DNA from: Candidozyma auris | Taxonomy: Eukaryota > Ascomycota > Pichiomycetes > Serinales > Metschnikowiaceae | Assembly: GCF_003013715.1 (NCBI RefSeq) | Contig: NC_072817.1 | Location: forward strand, 1 to 64,000 | DNA: 64,000 bases | Direction: 5' to 3' | Shown here: positions 12,167-22,495 of the stretch, piece after piece | How positions within the stretch are numbered: position 1 is the first letter of the stretch | How the letters are laid out: each line of letters begins with the position of its first letter | Position numbers and translations under genes: made by a program | Notes under the pieces: model-generated | What the model was told of the DNA's origin: nothing | Database searches by the model: none | Seen by the model: only the letters and a program-made list of their open reading frames with translations

Positions 12167-13531
12167 ATGGTGTCTGGCTTCTTCAGATCGGTGGTTTCCA
12201 CGCACCAGCCCAAACTGCCAATCAAGTTTACTTCTGCGAGTGGGTCCAAGACGATCGCTGCGATCATCAAGGAGTCAGTGCCCGAGTTTGAGAACGGTGC
12301 TTCTTTCTTCGTGAACCCGCTTCTTTCCAGCGGCCACTCTCAAACTGCCTACACCGCCATCAACAAGTTTGAGAATGTTGACTTGGTCCACTACAAAAGA
12401 AGAGTTCTCACGGTCGATTCGCAAAATAAGTTCTACTATGTGAATGGCGACAAGATGCCATACGACCGCTGGAATGGCCAAAGCACCTTCGCTATTGACT
12501 ACGTGGTGCCCGAGGGAAGCGATCCAGACCATGAGAAGTTCAGGCCAGCCTCGCAGGTGAGAGAACTTCCTCCTAGAACTGAATACTTAGACCCTGCAAA
12601 AGAGCAGGAGTTGCTAGACAACGATAAACCGCTTGTGGTGGCTCTTCACGGTCTCAGTGGAGGCTCCTACGAGTCCTACATTCGTGCGTTCATCAACAAG
12701 GTGACTAAAGCTCCATACAACTTCGATGGGTTGGTGCTCAACGCTAGAGGATGTGCTAACCATACCATCACGTCTCCACAGCTCTTCTGCGGCTTGTGGA
12801 CTAACGACTTGCGGTACTTGATCAATGAACATATTAAGAAGCTTTGGCCGAACAAGAAGATTTTCCTCATTGGTTTCTCCTTGGGTGGTGCTATCACTGC
12901 CAATTACTTGGGCCAAGAAGGAAGAGACGTCTACCGTAATATCAAGGGCGCCGCAGTAGTCGGTGCTCCATGGGATTTCCAGGTCGCCTCGCATGCGCTT
13001 GTGGAGACGTACTTGGGAAGCAAGATCTACTCGCCTACGATGTGTCAGAATTTACTCAAGTTGTTAAATGTTCACCTGAGCACCGACAATGTTAAGTTTG
13101 GCGAGATCATTGAGGAGTACAAGAAAAACCCAGAATCTTTTGAACTCAAGTTGCTTCGTGACTTTGACGACGTGTTCACCTCCCGAATGTTCGGCTTTAA
13201 TTGTGCTTCTGAATACTACAGACACGCTTCTCCAGACCAGCGTCTTTTGAATGTGAGAGTGCCAACTTTAATAGTAAGCTCTTTGGACGATCCTATCGTC
13301 GGAAGCAAGTCTTTGCCTTACCCAGAAGTGAGCCTCAATCCATACACATACTTGGTGGCAACGTCGATAGGTGGCCATTTGGGATGGTTCAACCTTCAAC
13401 ATAACAGATGGTACCCGGACCCAATCTCGAAGGTATTTGTAAAGTTGGCAGAGTCTGAGCCACAGGAAGACGGTTCAGTGCTTCCCAGAGCAACTGATGG
13501 TATCTGGAAACACGACCGGATCATCCTGTAA
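12167..13531 (+). CDS. EHT1: Medium-chain fatty-acid ethyl ester synthase/esterase (Eht1/Eeb1 type)
   Basis: The 454-residue alpha/beta hydrolase matches the AB-hydrolase-4 (YheT) group. Yeast Eht1 and Eeb1 in that group (about 451-456 residues) make and hydrolyse medium-chain ethyl esters from acyl-CoA and ethanol. Visible features are the oxyanion HGLSGGS at 161-167, a DGLVLNARGC segment (187-196), the nucleophile elbow GFSLG at 236-240 (Ser238), a late acidic segment SSLDDPIV, and GGHLGW carrying the presumed catalytic His. There is no signal peptide, fitting lipid-droplet or mitochondrial-surface location of the yeast enzymes. One gene is seen where S. cerevisiae has paralogues Eht1, Eeb1 and Mgl2, so the symbol is by family rather than proven orthology. 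Confidence 0.82.
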   Translation: MVSGFFRSVVSTHQPKLPIKFTSASGSKTIAAIIKESVPEFENGASFFVNPLLSSGHSQTAYTAINKFENVDLVHYKRRVLTVDSQNKFYYVNGDKMPYDRWNGQSTFAIDYVVPEGSDPDHEKFRPASQVRELPPRTEYLDPAKEQELLDNDKPLVVALHGLSGGSYESYIRAFINKVTKAPYNFDGLVLNARGCANHTITSPQLFCGLWTNDLRYLINEHIKKLWPNKKIFLIGFSLGGAITANYLGQEGRDVYRNIKGAAVVGAPWDFQVASHALVETYLGSKIYSPTMCQNLLKLLNVHLSTDNVKFGEIIEEYKKNPESFELKLLRDFDDVFTSRMFGFNCASEYYRHASPDQRLLNVRVPTLIVSSLDDPIVGSKSLPYPEVSLNPYTYLVATSIGGHLGWFNLQHNRWYPDPISKVFVKLAESEPQEDGSVLPRATDGIWKHDRIIL

Positions 13532-14041
13532 ATCAATCAGGTAGCACTTTTTGCTAAGATTAGCATAACACGGCACAGCTAAGAAACAAAATCATCCACA
13601 AGATATGAATACTAAACGAAGGTTAAGTTTAAGCCCATAAGTAAAAGCTTTGCATGAAGATTATCGGCAGCTTCAACTCGGTAAGCGCCACTTGATCTCG
13701 GCTTCTGCAACCGGGATTATTATGCGACTGGTCACTAGGTTTGTGTAACAATAAAGCAACCGGAAAAACCCATTTAGGGAGAGATGCTTCTTTGTGGAGC
13801 CATCAGTTGAATGACCTTGTGAGGCAACAAACTTTTCATCTGCGTGATGCTCATCTGCATCACTCTCCCGACCTCGATCGACCATCGAAAGGCGTTGAAG
13901 GTTTACCACGCACAAGTTAAAAAGCAAAATCAAAGGTTACATTCGTTATGCTCGACTACAAATTATTGTAACATCTTCGGCCCCTGGGCGCACATTAGCA
14001 TTTCGTAAATAACATGTATAATCCATTTTTTTTTTTCTAAC
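13532..14041. other. Convergent intergenic region
   Basis: It lies between the 3' ends of the EHT1-type gene and the sugar carrier. No gene or repeat is seen apart from a T10 tract near 14027-14036, which read on the minus strand is a possible terminator-side A tract of the carrier gene. Confidence 0.4.
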
Positions 14042-15727
14042 TCAAACTCTATCGGAGACATTATTGTTATCTTCCAAATGGTCGACAGCCTCCTTCTCAG
14101 CAGTCGAGTGACTCAGCGAATTAAGCAACTGAGAGCTGTTCTCGGCATGTTGAGTTCTAATCTTCTCACCCAACTCAGCGTCAGACAAGATAGGAACGGC
14201 AGGCTTGTAGCTGGCCGACTTCCATGCTGGAACCTTCTCAGTCCAGATCTGGTCAATCTCCTCCAATCTCTTGCCCTTGGTCTCAGGGAAGAAGAAGAAC
14301 ACCTGGATGAACATGGCCACACAGCATGCTGCATAGATAATGTAGGTTCTCCAGTTGATGTTGGCAAAAGCAGGTGGAGTGAACATGGCAATGGCGAAGT
14401 TGAAGATCCAGTTTGCGGCAGTGGCCAAGGCAGCACCTCTCTGTCTGGAAACAGAGTCACCCCACATCTCAGAAACGTAGACCCACACAACCACACCCCA
14501 GGAAACAGCAAACGAACAAACGAACAAGTAGCATGAGGCGATGACACCGTTGGCGGCAGGCTTATCGCTATCAGGAATCTTGATTGTGACCGAGGTAGAA
14601 CCAGAATCAGGGTATGGCACAGAGTAGGTGGCCAAAAGACCAGCCACGGCAAACTGCCAGATGGTCATCATCACAGCACCACCAAGCAACAAGGGTCTTC
14701 TGCCGATCTTGTCCATCAAGAAAAGAGCAGCCACAGTACACACAAAGTTCAACACATACTGGATGGAAGAGGAAACCAAGTTGGCGTTACCGGAAATACC
14801 AGCCATCCGGAAAATGTACACAATGTAGTACATCATGACGTTGATACCGGTGAACTGCTGCCAGATCTGAGCAGAAAGAGCAACAATGGTTCTTGGGAGG
14901 TACTTCTTGGAAAACAATTTGGCAAAGGTGAAGGCTTTGACATTCTCTTCCACCAACAACTGTTCCTTAATTTCAGAAATCTCAATCTGCACATCGGGGT
15001 TTTCTCTGTCACCCTTGGCGTTCACGTCAGCAACGATTTTTTCAGCGTCGTCCCAGTAGCCCTGCTTGGCCAACCATCTTGGAGACTCGGGAATGAAGAA
15101 CAAACCAATGGCCAAAAGCAACCCAGGCACAATCTGGATGGCCCAGGCGATTCTGAAGGAGGCCACGCCGTTGATGTGACTCAAACCGAAACTGATGTAG
15201 AACATCACCAAAATGCCCAAGGTGACACTGGTCTGGAACATTCCGCCAATGAACCCTCTTACTTTTCTGGGAGCCAACTCACTGCCGTACACTGGAGCAA
15301 CCGAGGAGCCAAAACCCACACCAGCACCAGAAATAAATCTGCCAATAATCAACTGGGCTCTGTTTTGAGATGACGACTGGATAGCAGCACCAATAATCCA
15401 CAACCAGGCGCAAATCATCAAAGAGGCTCTACGGCCAAAAGGCTCAGACACAAACGAGGTGGCCATGGAACCAAAGAAAGATCCAAGTGACATGGCAGAG
15501 GTGATGAAGCCTTGCATGTCGGAGCTTGGGGAATTGAAAAATCGAAGGTAGTCTTTCTGGTCCAAAAAGGCCGACATGGACGAAATGTCAAAACCAAACA
15601 TCATCCCTGATATACACGAGATACAAGCTATGAAGTAGATGTTGGTAATGTTGGGGGTGCGATCAAGGAAGTTTCTGAAGGCCAAAGCGGGCTTGACCAA
15701 GCTTTCTTCGTACTTACTGAAGCCCAT
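14042..15727 (-). CDS. HGT1: High-affinity hexose transporter, HGT1 family
   Basis: The 561-residue sugar porter closely follows the known Kluyveromyces/Candida Hgt1-type high-affinity glucose carriers. The N-terminus has NIYFIACISCISGMMFGFDI and SSMSAFL. Then come FGRRASL (sugar-porter GRR signature), GRFISGAGVGFGSS, PESPRWL near 217, QQFTGINVMMYY near 290, DKIGRRPLLLGG, an ANGVIASCYLFVCSFAVSWG block, and PETKGKRLEEID near 493. Twelve membrane segments fit. The C-terminal tail is hydrophilic. It should import glucose or related hexoses with protons at low sugar. A TATA box sits 57 bp upstream, and the 2.4-kb upstream gap has several CGGANNA sites. Its neighbour is an SKS1/SHA3-type kinase linked to glucose transport. 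The exact HGT paralogue number is uncertain. Confidence 0.88.
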   Translation of the reverse strand: MGFSKYEESLVKPALAFRNFLDRTPNITNIYFIACISCISGMMFGFDISSMSAFLDQKDYLRFFNSPSSDMQGFITSAMSLGSFFGSMATSFVSEPFGRRASLMICAWLWIIGAAIQSSSQNRAQLIIGRFISGAGVGFGSSVAPVYGSELAPRKVRGFIGGMFQTSVTLGILVMFYISFGLSHINGVASFRIAWAIQIVPGLLLAIGLFFIPESPRWLAKQGYWDDAEKIVADVNAKGDRENPDVQIEISEIKEQLLVEENVKAFTFAKLFSKKYLPRTIVALSAQIWQQFTGINVMMYYIVYIFRMAGISGNANLVSSSIQYVLNFVCTVAALFLMDKIGRRPLLLGGAVMMTIWQFAVAGLLATYSVPYPDSGSTSVTIKIPDSDKPAANGVIASCYLFVCSFAVSWGVVVWVYVSEMWGDSVSRQRGAALATAANWIFNFAIAMFTPPAFANINWRTYIIYAACCVAMFIQVFFFFPETKGKRLEEIDQIWTEKVPAWKSASYKPAVPILSDAELGEKIRTQHAENSSQLLNSLSHSTAEKEAVDHLEDNNNVSDRV

Positions 15728-15783
15728 GGTTTATGATAATAGAGGATGAGAGAAGCAATCAGAGTAGAGGGTGGTGGGTTCAA

Positions 15784-15790
15784 TTTATAG
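15784..15790 (-). promoter_or_regulatory. TATA box of the hexose transporter
   Basis: CTATAAA on the minus strand, about 57 bp before the transporter ATG at 15727, a normal distance in this group of yeasts. Confidence 0.6.
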
Positions 15791-16683
15791 TGTCCATTTC
15801 TAGAGGGGGCTGGTAAAACGCAGCGAGGTTTCTCCGAGTGGGGACGCTTAAGCCCCTTCTGTGTGCAGTACACAATGCGGAGAGCAGGTATGACGCGTGC
15901 GTCTGGGCTTGTGTGCACGCGAGAATTATCCCGATGACCAAACACGATTTTTTTTTCCGCAACCAAGCTCGTACTCTACGAGGCCGCACACAAACACCCG
16001 CCGGGCGCCGACCCCGGCCAGTTTCACCTCTTCTGTGTGTCATAACTAACTTTCAGATTCAGTCGAGCACTGACGTAAATGGAATCCTTTGGTGGCCTGT
16101 TTTTGAAGATGCTTAGCTGAACAATGACGCAAACCTGCCTGGAGAAAGCTGGAATTCATCCGGTCTCGGCTCCATGGCCTGACTACGGCCAGCGCTTGCG
16201 CTTCAAACCAATACAGGGTGACATGACGCGGGGTGCGCCCAAATCCTGGAGAAGGCGCATTGTGACCTGGGGAAAATAGCAAAGAACCCACCTGGCCAGA
16301 GCAACCGGCGGCAAAGGAAACAGAGCAGCACGGAAAAACCCCGCCAAAAGAAAGCAGCAGCTCGGGATGATAAACAATATCAAGCGTACTAATAAAAGAA
16401 AAAAGAACCTTTCGCTTGGCGCCCGTCTACAGGAACAATTACGAGCACCCCGGCCCCACGGATCAATGTCGGCGACTCCTGCTGCCGCCACTACCTGTTT
16501 AGAAAAAACTTGCGACATGGAGAGCAATTCGCACATAGGCATGTTTAAGTGGCGACATTTACGACGGCAAAAATCGACTAGAGCTTGAACAGACTAGAGA
16601 CTACTGGAACATTATTTGCTGACTAAAGCATGACTACTTGTACGAATACCGTCTCCCTAGTGGTCGAGTAGCTAAAGGGACTG

Positions 16684-16695
16684 CGGATTATCCGG
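16684..16695. promoter_or_regulatory. Inverted pair of Rgt1-type sites
   Basis: CGGATTATCCGG reads as CGGANNA on both strands, giving two facing zinc-cluster half-sites about 960 bp upstream of the hexose carrier. In S. cerevisiae CGGANNA is the site of the glucose repressor Rgt1. Function here is inferred. Confidence 0.4.
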
Positions 16696-18001
16696 GCTGC
16701 AGCTCGTGCATAGAGTTGTTCCACCAGAAACAGCTCTCTCTTGCCGTAGGAGGGCTCTGAGCGGAACAAGCGAGGTGCCTTTCCTGTTACGGATTTATTC
16801 TTGGGGACTAGCGTCGAGAGACATGCAAAGTGGAGAAACTTCAGGCCTCGAGTGGCATTGTTCCAGGAGAGGCGTCGGCCCGACTTTTACGCTAGAAACG
16901 TCGTGGGTTGGCGCCGATTTATCCGGCCCGTGGTTGATGAGTTGAATTCACTGGCTTTTCAACAAATAAATGGACCATATCAACGCCAGAGTCTACACAA
17001 GTGACTCAGAAACGCAACAGAAAATCAGGTGACAAGACTAAATCATCAACTTCTTTCACATCCCAACAAGATTTATTTCAAGAGTCATAAAATTGAAAGT
17101 ATTAGTAATATCTGGAATTTTTAGGGGCCTCTTTTGAACGGCTCTGGTTGGAACACCTATGACTGCACTGGCCCAATGAGGGCGTCTCGGAGCAGCCTAT
17201 TAAGTATGGCAGGTGAGTGTGACGGGAGCCAGAAAAGGAAGCAACCGATGGCAATAAGATACGATTTTTGCTCAAGCAGAATAAACTTTTCAGTGCAGAT
17301 GATAGAGTCTTTGAAAGCTTACGAAACGACCGGTGCATGCAATGCACAAATGGGTTGACTTGAAGCCTTCTTTAATAATTTGGTATAATATTTTCAAGGA
17401 CTGATAGTATGACATCAAAAAATCTGGCTACCGAAGTAGCTCTTTTAGCCCTTTAGAACTGTAGTGTTTTTGAAGGGCCTTTGCCTTAGTTCTGGATCAG
17501 CATTCTTTCCCATCTCCTTCTCTAAGCAAACGCTTCATTTGCACCTACTGTATTCTACACTCTGCATATTCACCAACTTGACTCAAACTTCCGATGCCGT
17601 ATTATTACTCTATTATCCCCCGTACAATGGTTATTCCGTGTTGTGTTTCCTGTATGCCATTAACAATCCCTTGCCCCGCTGGCAGTATTTCCTTTACCCA
17701 TGCACCCTGATTAATTTTAGATCTTGTGTAAGTGCACCTTGGAAAAGTGATGTCGAAGTGAAAACATGGCTTGTGCTAGAGACATGAGCTAGCCCTGGAT
17801 GTATTGACCAGACTGTTTCTGACCTTGGCGCCGGATAAATGCTGCCTTGACGATGCCCAGCTTTCCGTATACGTGCAGATGAAGCAACTAGAGAGGCACC
17901 ACCTCTGCAGCACAATGAGACACATTTCGCTTTGAATGCAGAACCACCCTGCCTAAAGGAGAAAGTTGTTCCGCGTTGCTCTTTCTCTCTCTCTTGCTCC
18001 C

Positions 18002-18019
18002 CACGTGATAGATCACGTG
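18002..18019. promoter_or_regulatory. Palindromic pair of CACGTG E-boxes
   Basis: Two CACGTG sites spaced 12 bp start-to-start form the near-perfect palindrome CACGTGATAGATCACGTG. CACGTG binds Cbf1 and related bHLH factors such as Tye7 in yeasts. The pair is just past the kinase stop codon and 2.3 kb from the hexose carrier. Confidence 0.55.
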
Positions 18020-18127
18020 CATTCCCTCCCCATCTCTCGGCCCTTTTGCAGCCGTTCGGTTTAACGACCCCTCCCCATAGACATTGACATTTCAACTCTC
18101 AGCTTCATTCGGCTTTACAAATCTGTG

Positions 18128-19417
18128 TCACGTTGTCTTGATCAGCAATGGGCAGTTGGGCACAAAGTCCCTCTCTGCCAATGGCCTCTCGGGAGGAGGA
18201 GTCGACAATTGCGGGTTATACACCAAATCCTCATCGTCTTTTCTGATCTCGTCCGAGAAGAAATCTATTCTGGCAATCTTGCGGTACAAGTCTGCTAGCA
18301 GGATTCGCTCGTTGGGGTTGAGGCGGAAAATCTCGTCCAAGAGACGGTTGAACCGGTGCAGAATGGGCAAAATCGACGCCAATATGTCCCTGTTCTGAAG
18401 AATGTAAGTTCCAAACACATCGTTGACGTCATTGATGTTGGCAATGGGCCAGGGGTTTCTGGCACAGGTAATATTGATGAAGAGAACTCCCAACAGCCAG
18501 ATGTCGCCTGCCAAAGTGGGGAAAAGCTTTGCTCCCAGCTTGGGCGCATTCTCCACGGTAGGGTACTGGCGCATGTCCACCAAAGACTTGACTAAGTGGT
18601 TTGTGTTGAAGTTGACAATTCTTTCAGGAGCCATGTAGAAGCTCAGACCTCTGCAGGCGTTGCAGCAGATGGTGTTGGAGGTCATGGCGAGGCCAAAATC
18701 TATGAGGGCGATCTGGAGCTCGCCGTAGTCGACAAGAGGCGAGCCGGGGGCTCTTCTATGCGATCTGTTGTATCGTATCATGACGTTCTCTAGCTTCAAG
18801 TCACAGTGGAACACACTCTGGGCAGCGCAGTAACTCACCACGTCGATAAGCTGGAGCATGCAATTTTTCATGAGCTTCTGCTGGTCCTGCCAAGGAGGAG
18901 GCCTCAGGAAAAGGCCTCTGTCGATGATATTGCCGAAGAGATCGCCTTCGTCGTAGTAGTCCATGAGGGTCATCACGGCCACACGGCCCAAATTGAGCAC
19001 CTTGTGGATCGTCACCACGTTTGGATGAGAACTCACCCTCAAGTGTAGAGCAATCTCCTTTAAGAAGGGGCACCTCACACCTTCTCTGGCCACCATGTCC
19101 AAATCAAGCTCCACAACGTTTTTCGGGCTGCAGACGAAATACTCGTACATTTTTCTTTGTATTAGCTTTTTGTTCTCGTCAACGTCTATGCGCCCACCGT
19201 TCTTGACCGGGGGATCGGTCATCACCATTTTGGCTGCAAACTCAGCGCCAGTTTCCACGTCCTCCACCAAATAAATAAGACCATAGGTTCCCGCACCGAT
19301 TTTCCGGACAAACCGTAGCTTGTCGTTTATAGGAAATCCATCGAGACTGAGGTCTGTGTTGTGGCGCTTGGGCACCTCCGGTTGCGGGTCGAGAAGAGGT
19401 AGGAGATCAAGCGTCAT
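18128..19417 (-). CDS. SHA3: Ser/Thr protein kinase, SKS1/VHS1 (SHA3) type
   Basis: The 429-residue protein is a complete kinase domain with short flanks. Seen are the glycine loop GAGTYG at 41-46, the ATP lysine in AAK (Lys63), the catalytic loop HCDLKLEN at 204-211 (His-Cys-Asp in place of the usual His-Arg-Asp), DFG at 240-242 and the APE motif in MAPERI. The HCDLKLEN loop, the LMDYYDEGDLF segment and the ICCNACRGLSFYMAPER activation region are those of the Sks1/Vhs1 kinases, which in S. cerevisiae act in low-glucose signalling; the Candida relative SHA3 is linked to glucose transport. It lies next to a hexose carrier transcribed the same way. The non-catalytic tail is shorter than in S. 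cerevisiae Sks1. Paralogue choice (SKS1 or VHS1) is not resolved. Confidence 0.82.
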   Translation of the reverse strand: MTLDLLPLLDPQPEVPKRHNTDLSLDGFPINDKLRFVRKIGAGTYGLIYLVEDVETGAEFAAKMVMTDPPVKNGGRIDVDENKKLIQRKMYEYFVCSPKNVVELDLDMVAREGVRCPFLKEIALHLRVSSHPNVVTIHKVLNLGRVAVMTLMDYYDEGDLFGNIIDRGLFLRPPPWQDQQKLMKNCMLQLIDVVSYCAAQSVFHCDLKLENVMIRYNRSHRRAPGSPLVDYGELQIALIDFGLAMTSNTICCNACRGLSFYMAPERIVNFNTNHLVKSLVDMRQYPTVENAPKLGAKLFPTLAGDIWLLGVLFINITCARNPWPIANINDVNDVFGTYILQNRDILASILPILHRFNRLLDEIFRLNPNERILLADLYRKIARIDFFSDEIRKDDEDLVYNPQLSTPPPERPLAERDFVPNCPLLIKTT

Positions 19418-19628
19418 AAACTAGTAGATAGGTAAGATAAGATGCTTATAGGATCAAGGTATTGCTTTTGTTTTGATAGTTTTTGTGGCGGTATCTAACA
19501 ATTCAACCAACCTAAACGGCTTATTGTCTTCTATATATGGGAGAAGCTTCGTTTATACTTGTCAGATGATGGTTGCAAAATAGGTCAGTCGGGGAGATAG
19601 TGTACTTTTTTTTTCGCGCTCAGGCCAC

Positions 19629-19640
19629 TTTTCGCAGCCA
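19629..19640 (-). promoter_or_regulatory. Recurrent element TGGCTGCGAAAA
   Basis: Exact match, about 212 bp upstream of the kinase ATG and in the same orientation as the gene. Confidence 0.6.
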
Positions 19641-20919
19641 CCAAAAAGCATGAGACCCACACGGTAGCTTGGGAACAAGACGTCGTAGAAAGAAGCAAAC
19701 AAGTTGCGCAGATGGCCAAGAGTCACTTTTGGAGGCACATTTTCTTTTGGATTTGCAATTCTAGCTCAGGGCCAGAATTTCACGCTCTTCGGGGTCCCCC
19801 GGACGCCCCCGAGATCGGAACAAACAGGAAGCGCGAGTGGCCCAATTTTGCACCCAAACATGATCGAAGAGAAGCCTTCTAAGGCCGAAGGAACTCACAA
19901 CGTTTGGAAAAAAGCAACATGGAAGATTGATGACCCCGAGGCTCTGAGTCCTGCCCCGTTTCTAACAATCTCCATACCTTCTTAATTATTTCTCTTTTAT
20001 TGTACTTGCCAACTTTCTGGCTGGCTCAACATCACATCCAGTGCGGCCTCGTTTAAGTGGGATTCCGTATTGGCATGAGCGTTTAATAAGCGCCTCGGTA
20101 CTACACCTTCGCCGGATCAGGCAAGAAGCAACGAAGGCCGCGTGATAGCAACCCCAGCACAGTCTGGAGATAGTAGGGGAGAAGGAGAAGAGATAGTAGA
20201 TTTTAATTAGAAAAATCTCAAGCGAAGAAAGAAGATGTGAAATGTAAGTGAATACTGACCAACAATAGAGTGTCACATTGTGCGGACACAATGAAGAAAA
20301 TTACATCACTTTGTACAAAATCAATGAATTGAGCGTCTTTCTGACCCCTTTTGAAAAGAAGCCACACAACCACCGCCTCGGGGTTAACCTGCCATGGCCA
20401 TTCTCTATATTGTCTTGACAGGTTGCGGAGACGAAATCGAACGATAGAGTCGCGTATAGAGGAAATTGATGGCGAAGCTGAATAGGATTTGATTGAGGGG
20501 AGCAGAAGTAACGGCTACGGTGCTGATGGAAGGTGAGGCTCATGTGATTTGGGCAATTGAATGTGGGAGAGCTCTTGAGGTGTGTTTCATTGTGGTTTTT
20601 TCAATTGCAACCAAGCAACGTTGCAATCGCCGAAAAAAGAAACTGGGCAAGATGGAAAGTGACAAGGTTCGCTGCTTTCTCGTTCGCTGCTTTCTCGCCT
20701 TTTAGCCAACGCCCTGATTGAGCATGATTCTCCCGAATAACTGCTAGTCGTAAGCGTACCGTAGCAACAGTTCATGAGAAACTGATCATTCCACCTTCGG
20801 GTGGCTCAAGGGTGGAATTTTGCCCACTGTGCGTAGTTCACGTTTCCCAACTAATACAAGGAATCGCCGGGCTCTAATTTGTTTAGCTTTTGTTGGAGTG
20901 AATATTTGAAAGGTAAATC

Positions 20920-20980
20920 TGGCTGCAAATGAAGAATCATATTCTGGGAATTGGTTCGCCTCAATGCATGTTTGCAGCCA
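20920..20980. promoter_or_regulatory. Inverted pair of recurrent elements
   Basis: TGGCTGCAAA (20920-20929, plus) and TTTGCAGCCA (20971-20980, minus orientation) face each other across about 40 bp in a gene-free stretch. Confidence 0.5.
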
Positions 20981-22495
20981 CTAAAAGCATTCACATTGAC
21001 TCATCTTATATCTGCTGACTCGGACATACATCAAAAAAAAGACGATGTGGAATCCAGAGCCAGAGCTGTGATGGGGAAAATGTCTTATCTCGAATATCTG
21101 TGTGTCAGACTTTTTTGCTCCACATCTTCGTGTTTAGCCCTACTTAGTCTACCCTTCACGGCCAGGCACATAACGAGACTGTTGGTGTTGTATCACGCGA
21201 TCTCAGGCACGTGATCTTCGCATCGCATAAAAGGGCCCACATCTGCTTTTTTCAAAAACTAACGAGATGCTGCTCATTCACTTTACCGCCTAGGCCAATG
21301 GGCGAGTAGAGGGGAAAGAGTAGCTAGAGCGATCCGACCTGCCTTTGGCTCGTCGGAACCCGAACTACGTCTCATACCGCGACGTTTTCTGGCGTTCGTG
21401 GATTCTGCGTTTTCGACACATTCCACTTTTCTGACAGGTTTCAAGATGACTTTGGCAAGTGATGGTTAACTCTTTTGGGTATAAGAGGCTACTTTGGGGT
21501 CATCAGGAGTCCTTTATGGGGTGGCCGCATGTTAAACAGTGGGCCTCGTAGTACGTGTAGGATCATCATCATTGTATGTTACATCACTGATAAACACAAA
21601 TGCCACTGATAGTATTCAATTGCATCTGCATTCTGATTCAAACTAAATTTGGTGGTAATTCTTTGGGATTGCGTTTATTGTATCAATGGGAGCAGAAACT
21701 TTTTGATCATCGGAAGCTATTCAAGTAAGTATCATACCAGTGTCTTGTTGTTTTTACACAGAATTAACTACTGTTACAACTTTTGCTAAGGCTTATGATA
21801 TTTTGACACTCAGGCAAACAAACGTTGTTGTATGCTTCTTGGTGAATTGCCCAGCCATGATGATTTAGCTCACGCACTGGCAAAGAAATACTGACTCTCG
21901 AGATAAGTCAAAGTTTGTACTCCAAAGCTATAGTCGGGAGATCGGCAAATATTCTACAATTGCTAACGAATTCCATCCTGGAGTCGTTCTCACGTTTACT
22001 TGGGGCGGGCTTCGACAGTCAATTTCAATCCTACACGACGAGCCTTAAACAGCGGAAGGTGGACTGCCTTAGATGACTTCAGACCGTGTTGAATCATCAA
22101 CTTATATAGTGGGTCTAGGGTTTTTTCCCCCGACTACGATTAGCTTCCGGCTTTTGCAACTATTTCTAGTAAGATCTAAAAATTGGACGGAGCCGACAAC
22201 TATTGTGCAACTGACAAAAATGTCTTATAAAGCGGTAGAGAGATTGCAACATTTTCATCGGAAAGACGAGCCTCTAACGTGAATAAAAAAATACAACTTG
22301 GCAATTTTGACGTTAAGTTATCCAGTAGCGGCTGTCAAACGAGCGCCGCACAAGCCTTTCGCTTAAGTTTACAGGCGGCGAACATAGCCTTTTCTTTGAC
22401 AATCTACACAAATAAGCCAAATCAATGTGCCAAATCAAAAATGAAACCCAGAGATATGAAATTGCTGAACTCAATTTGACACCCAAGGTAGCAAA

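Larger units (their letters stand above)
15791..18127. promoter_or_regulatory. Long ORF-free upstream region of the hexose transporter
   Basis: About 2.3 kb with no credible gene lies between the transporter start and the 3' end of the kinase gene, so all of it can serve the transporter. It holds several CGGANNA (Rgt1-type) heptamers, at 16156-16162, 16684-16694 (two overlapping in opposite directions within CGGATTATCCGG), 16762-16768, 16919-16925 and 17832-17838. Two CACGTG boxes (18002-18007 and 18014-18019) and a variant of the recurrent element (TTTTGCAGCCG, 18044-18054) lie near the far end. No tRNA is seen. Confidence 0.5.
19418..22495. other. Long ORF-free divergent region
   Basis: About 3.1 kb without a credible gene lies between divergent genes, so it holds both promoters. 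Recurrent elements occur at 19629-19640, at 20920-20929 and, inverted, at 20971-20980. A CACGTGA lies at 21209-21215. The pair of elements near 20.95 kb lies more than 1.5 kb from either start codon and could mark an unannotated non-coding transcript or an origin. Confidence 0.4.
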
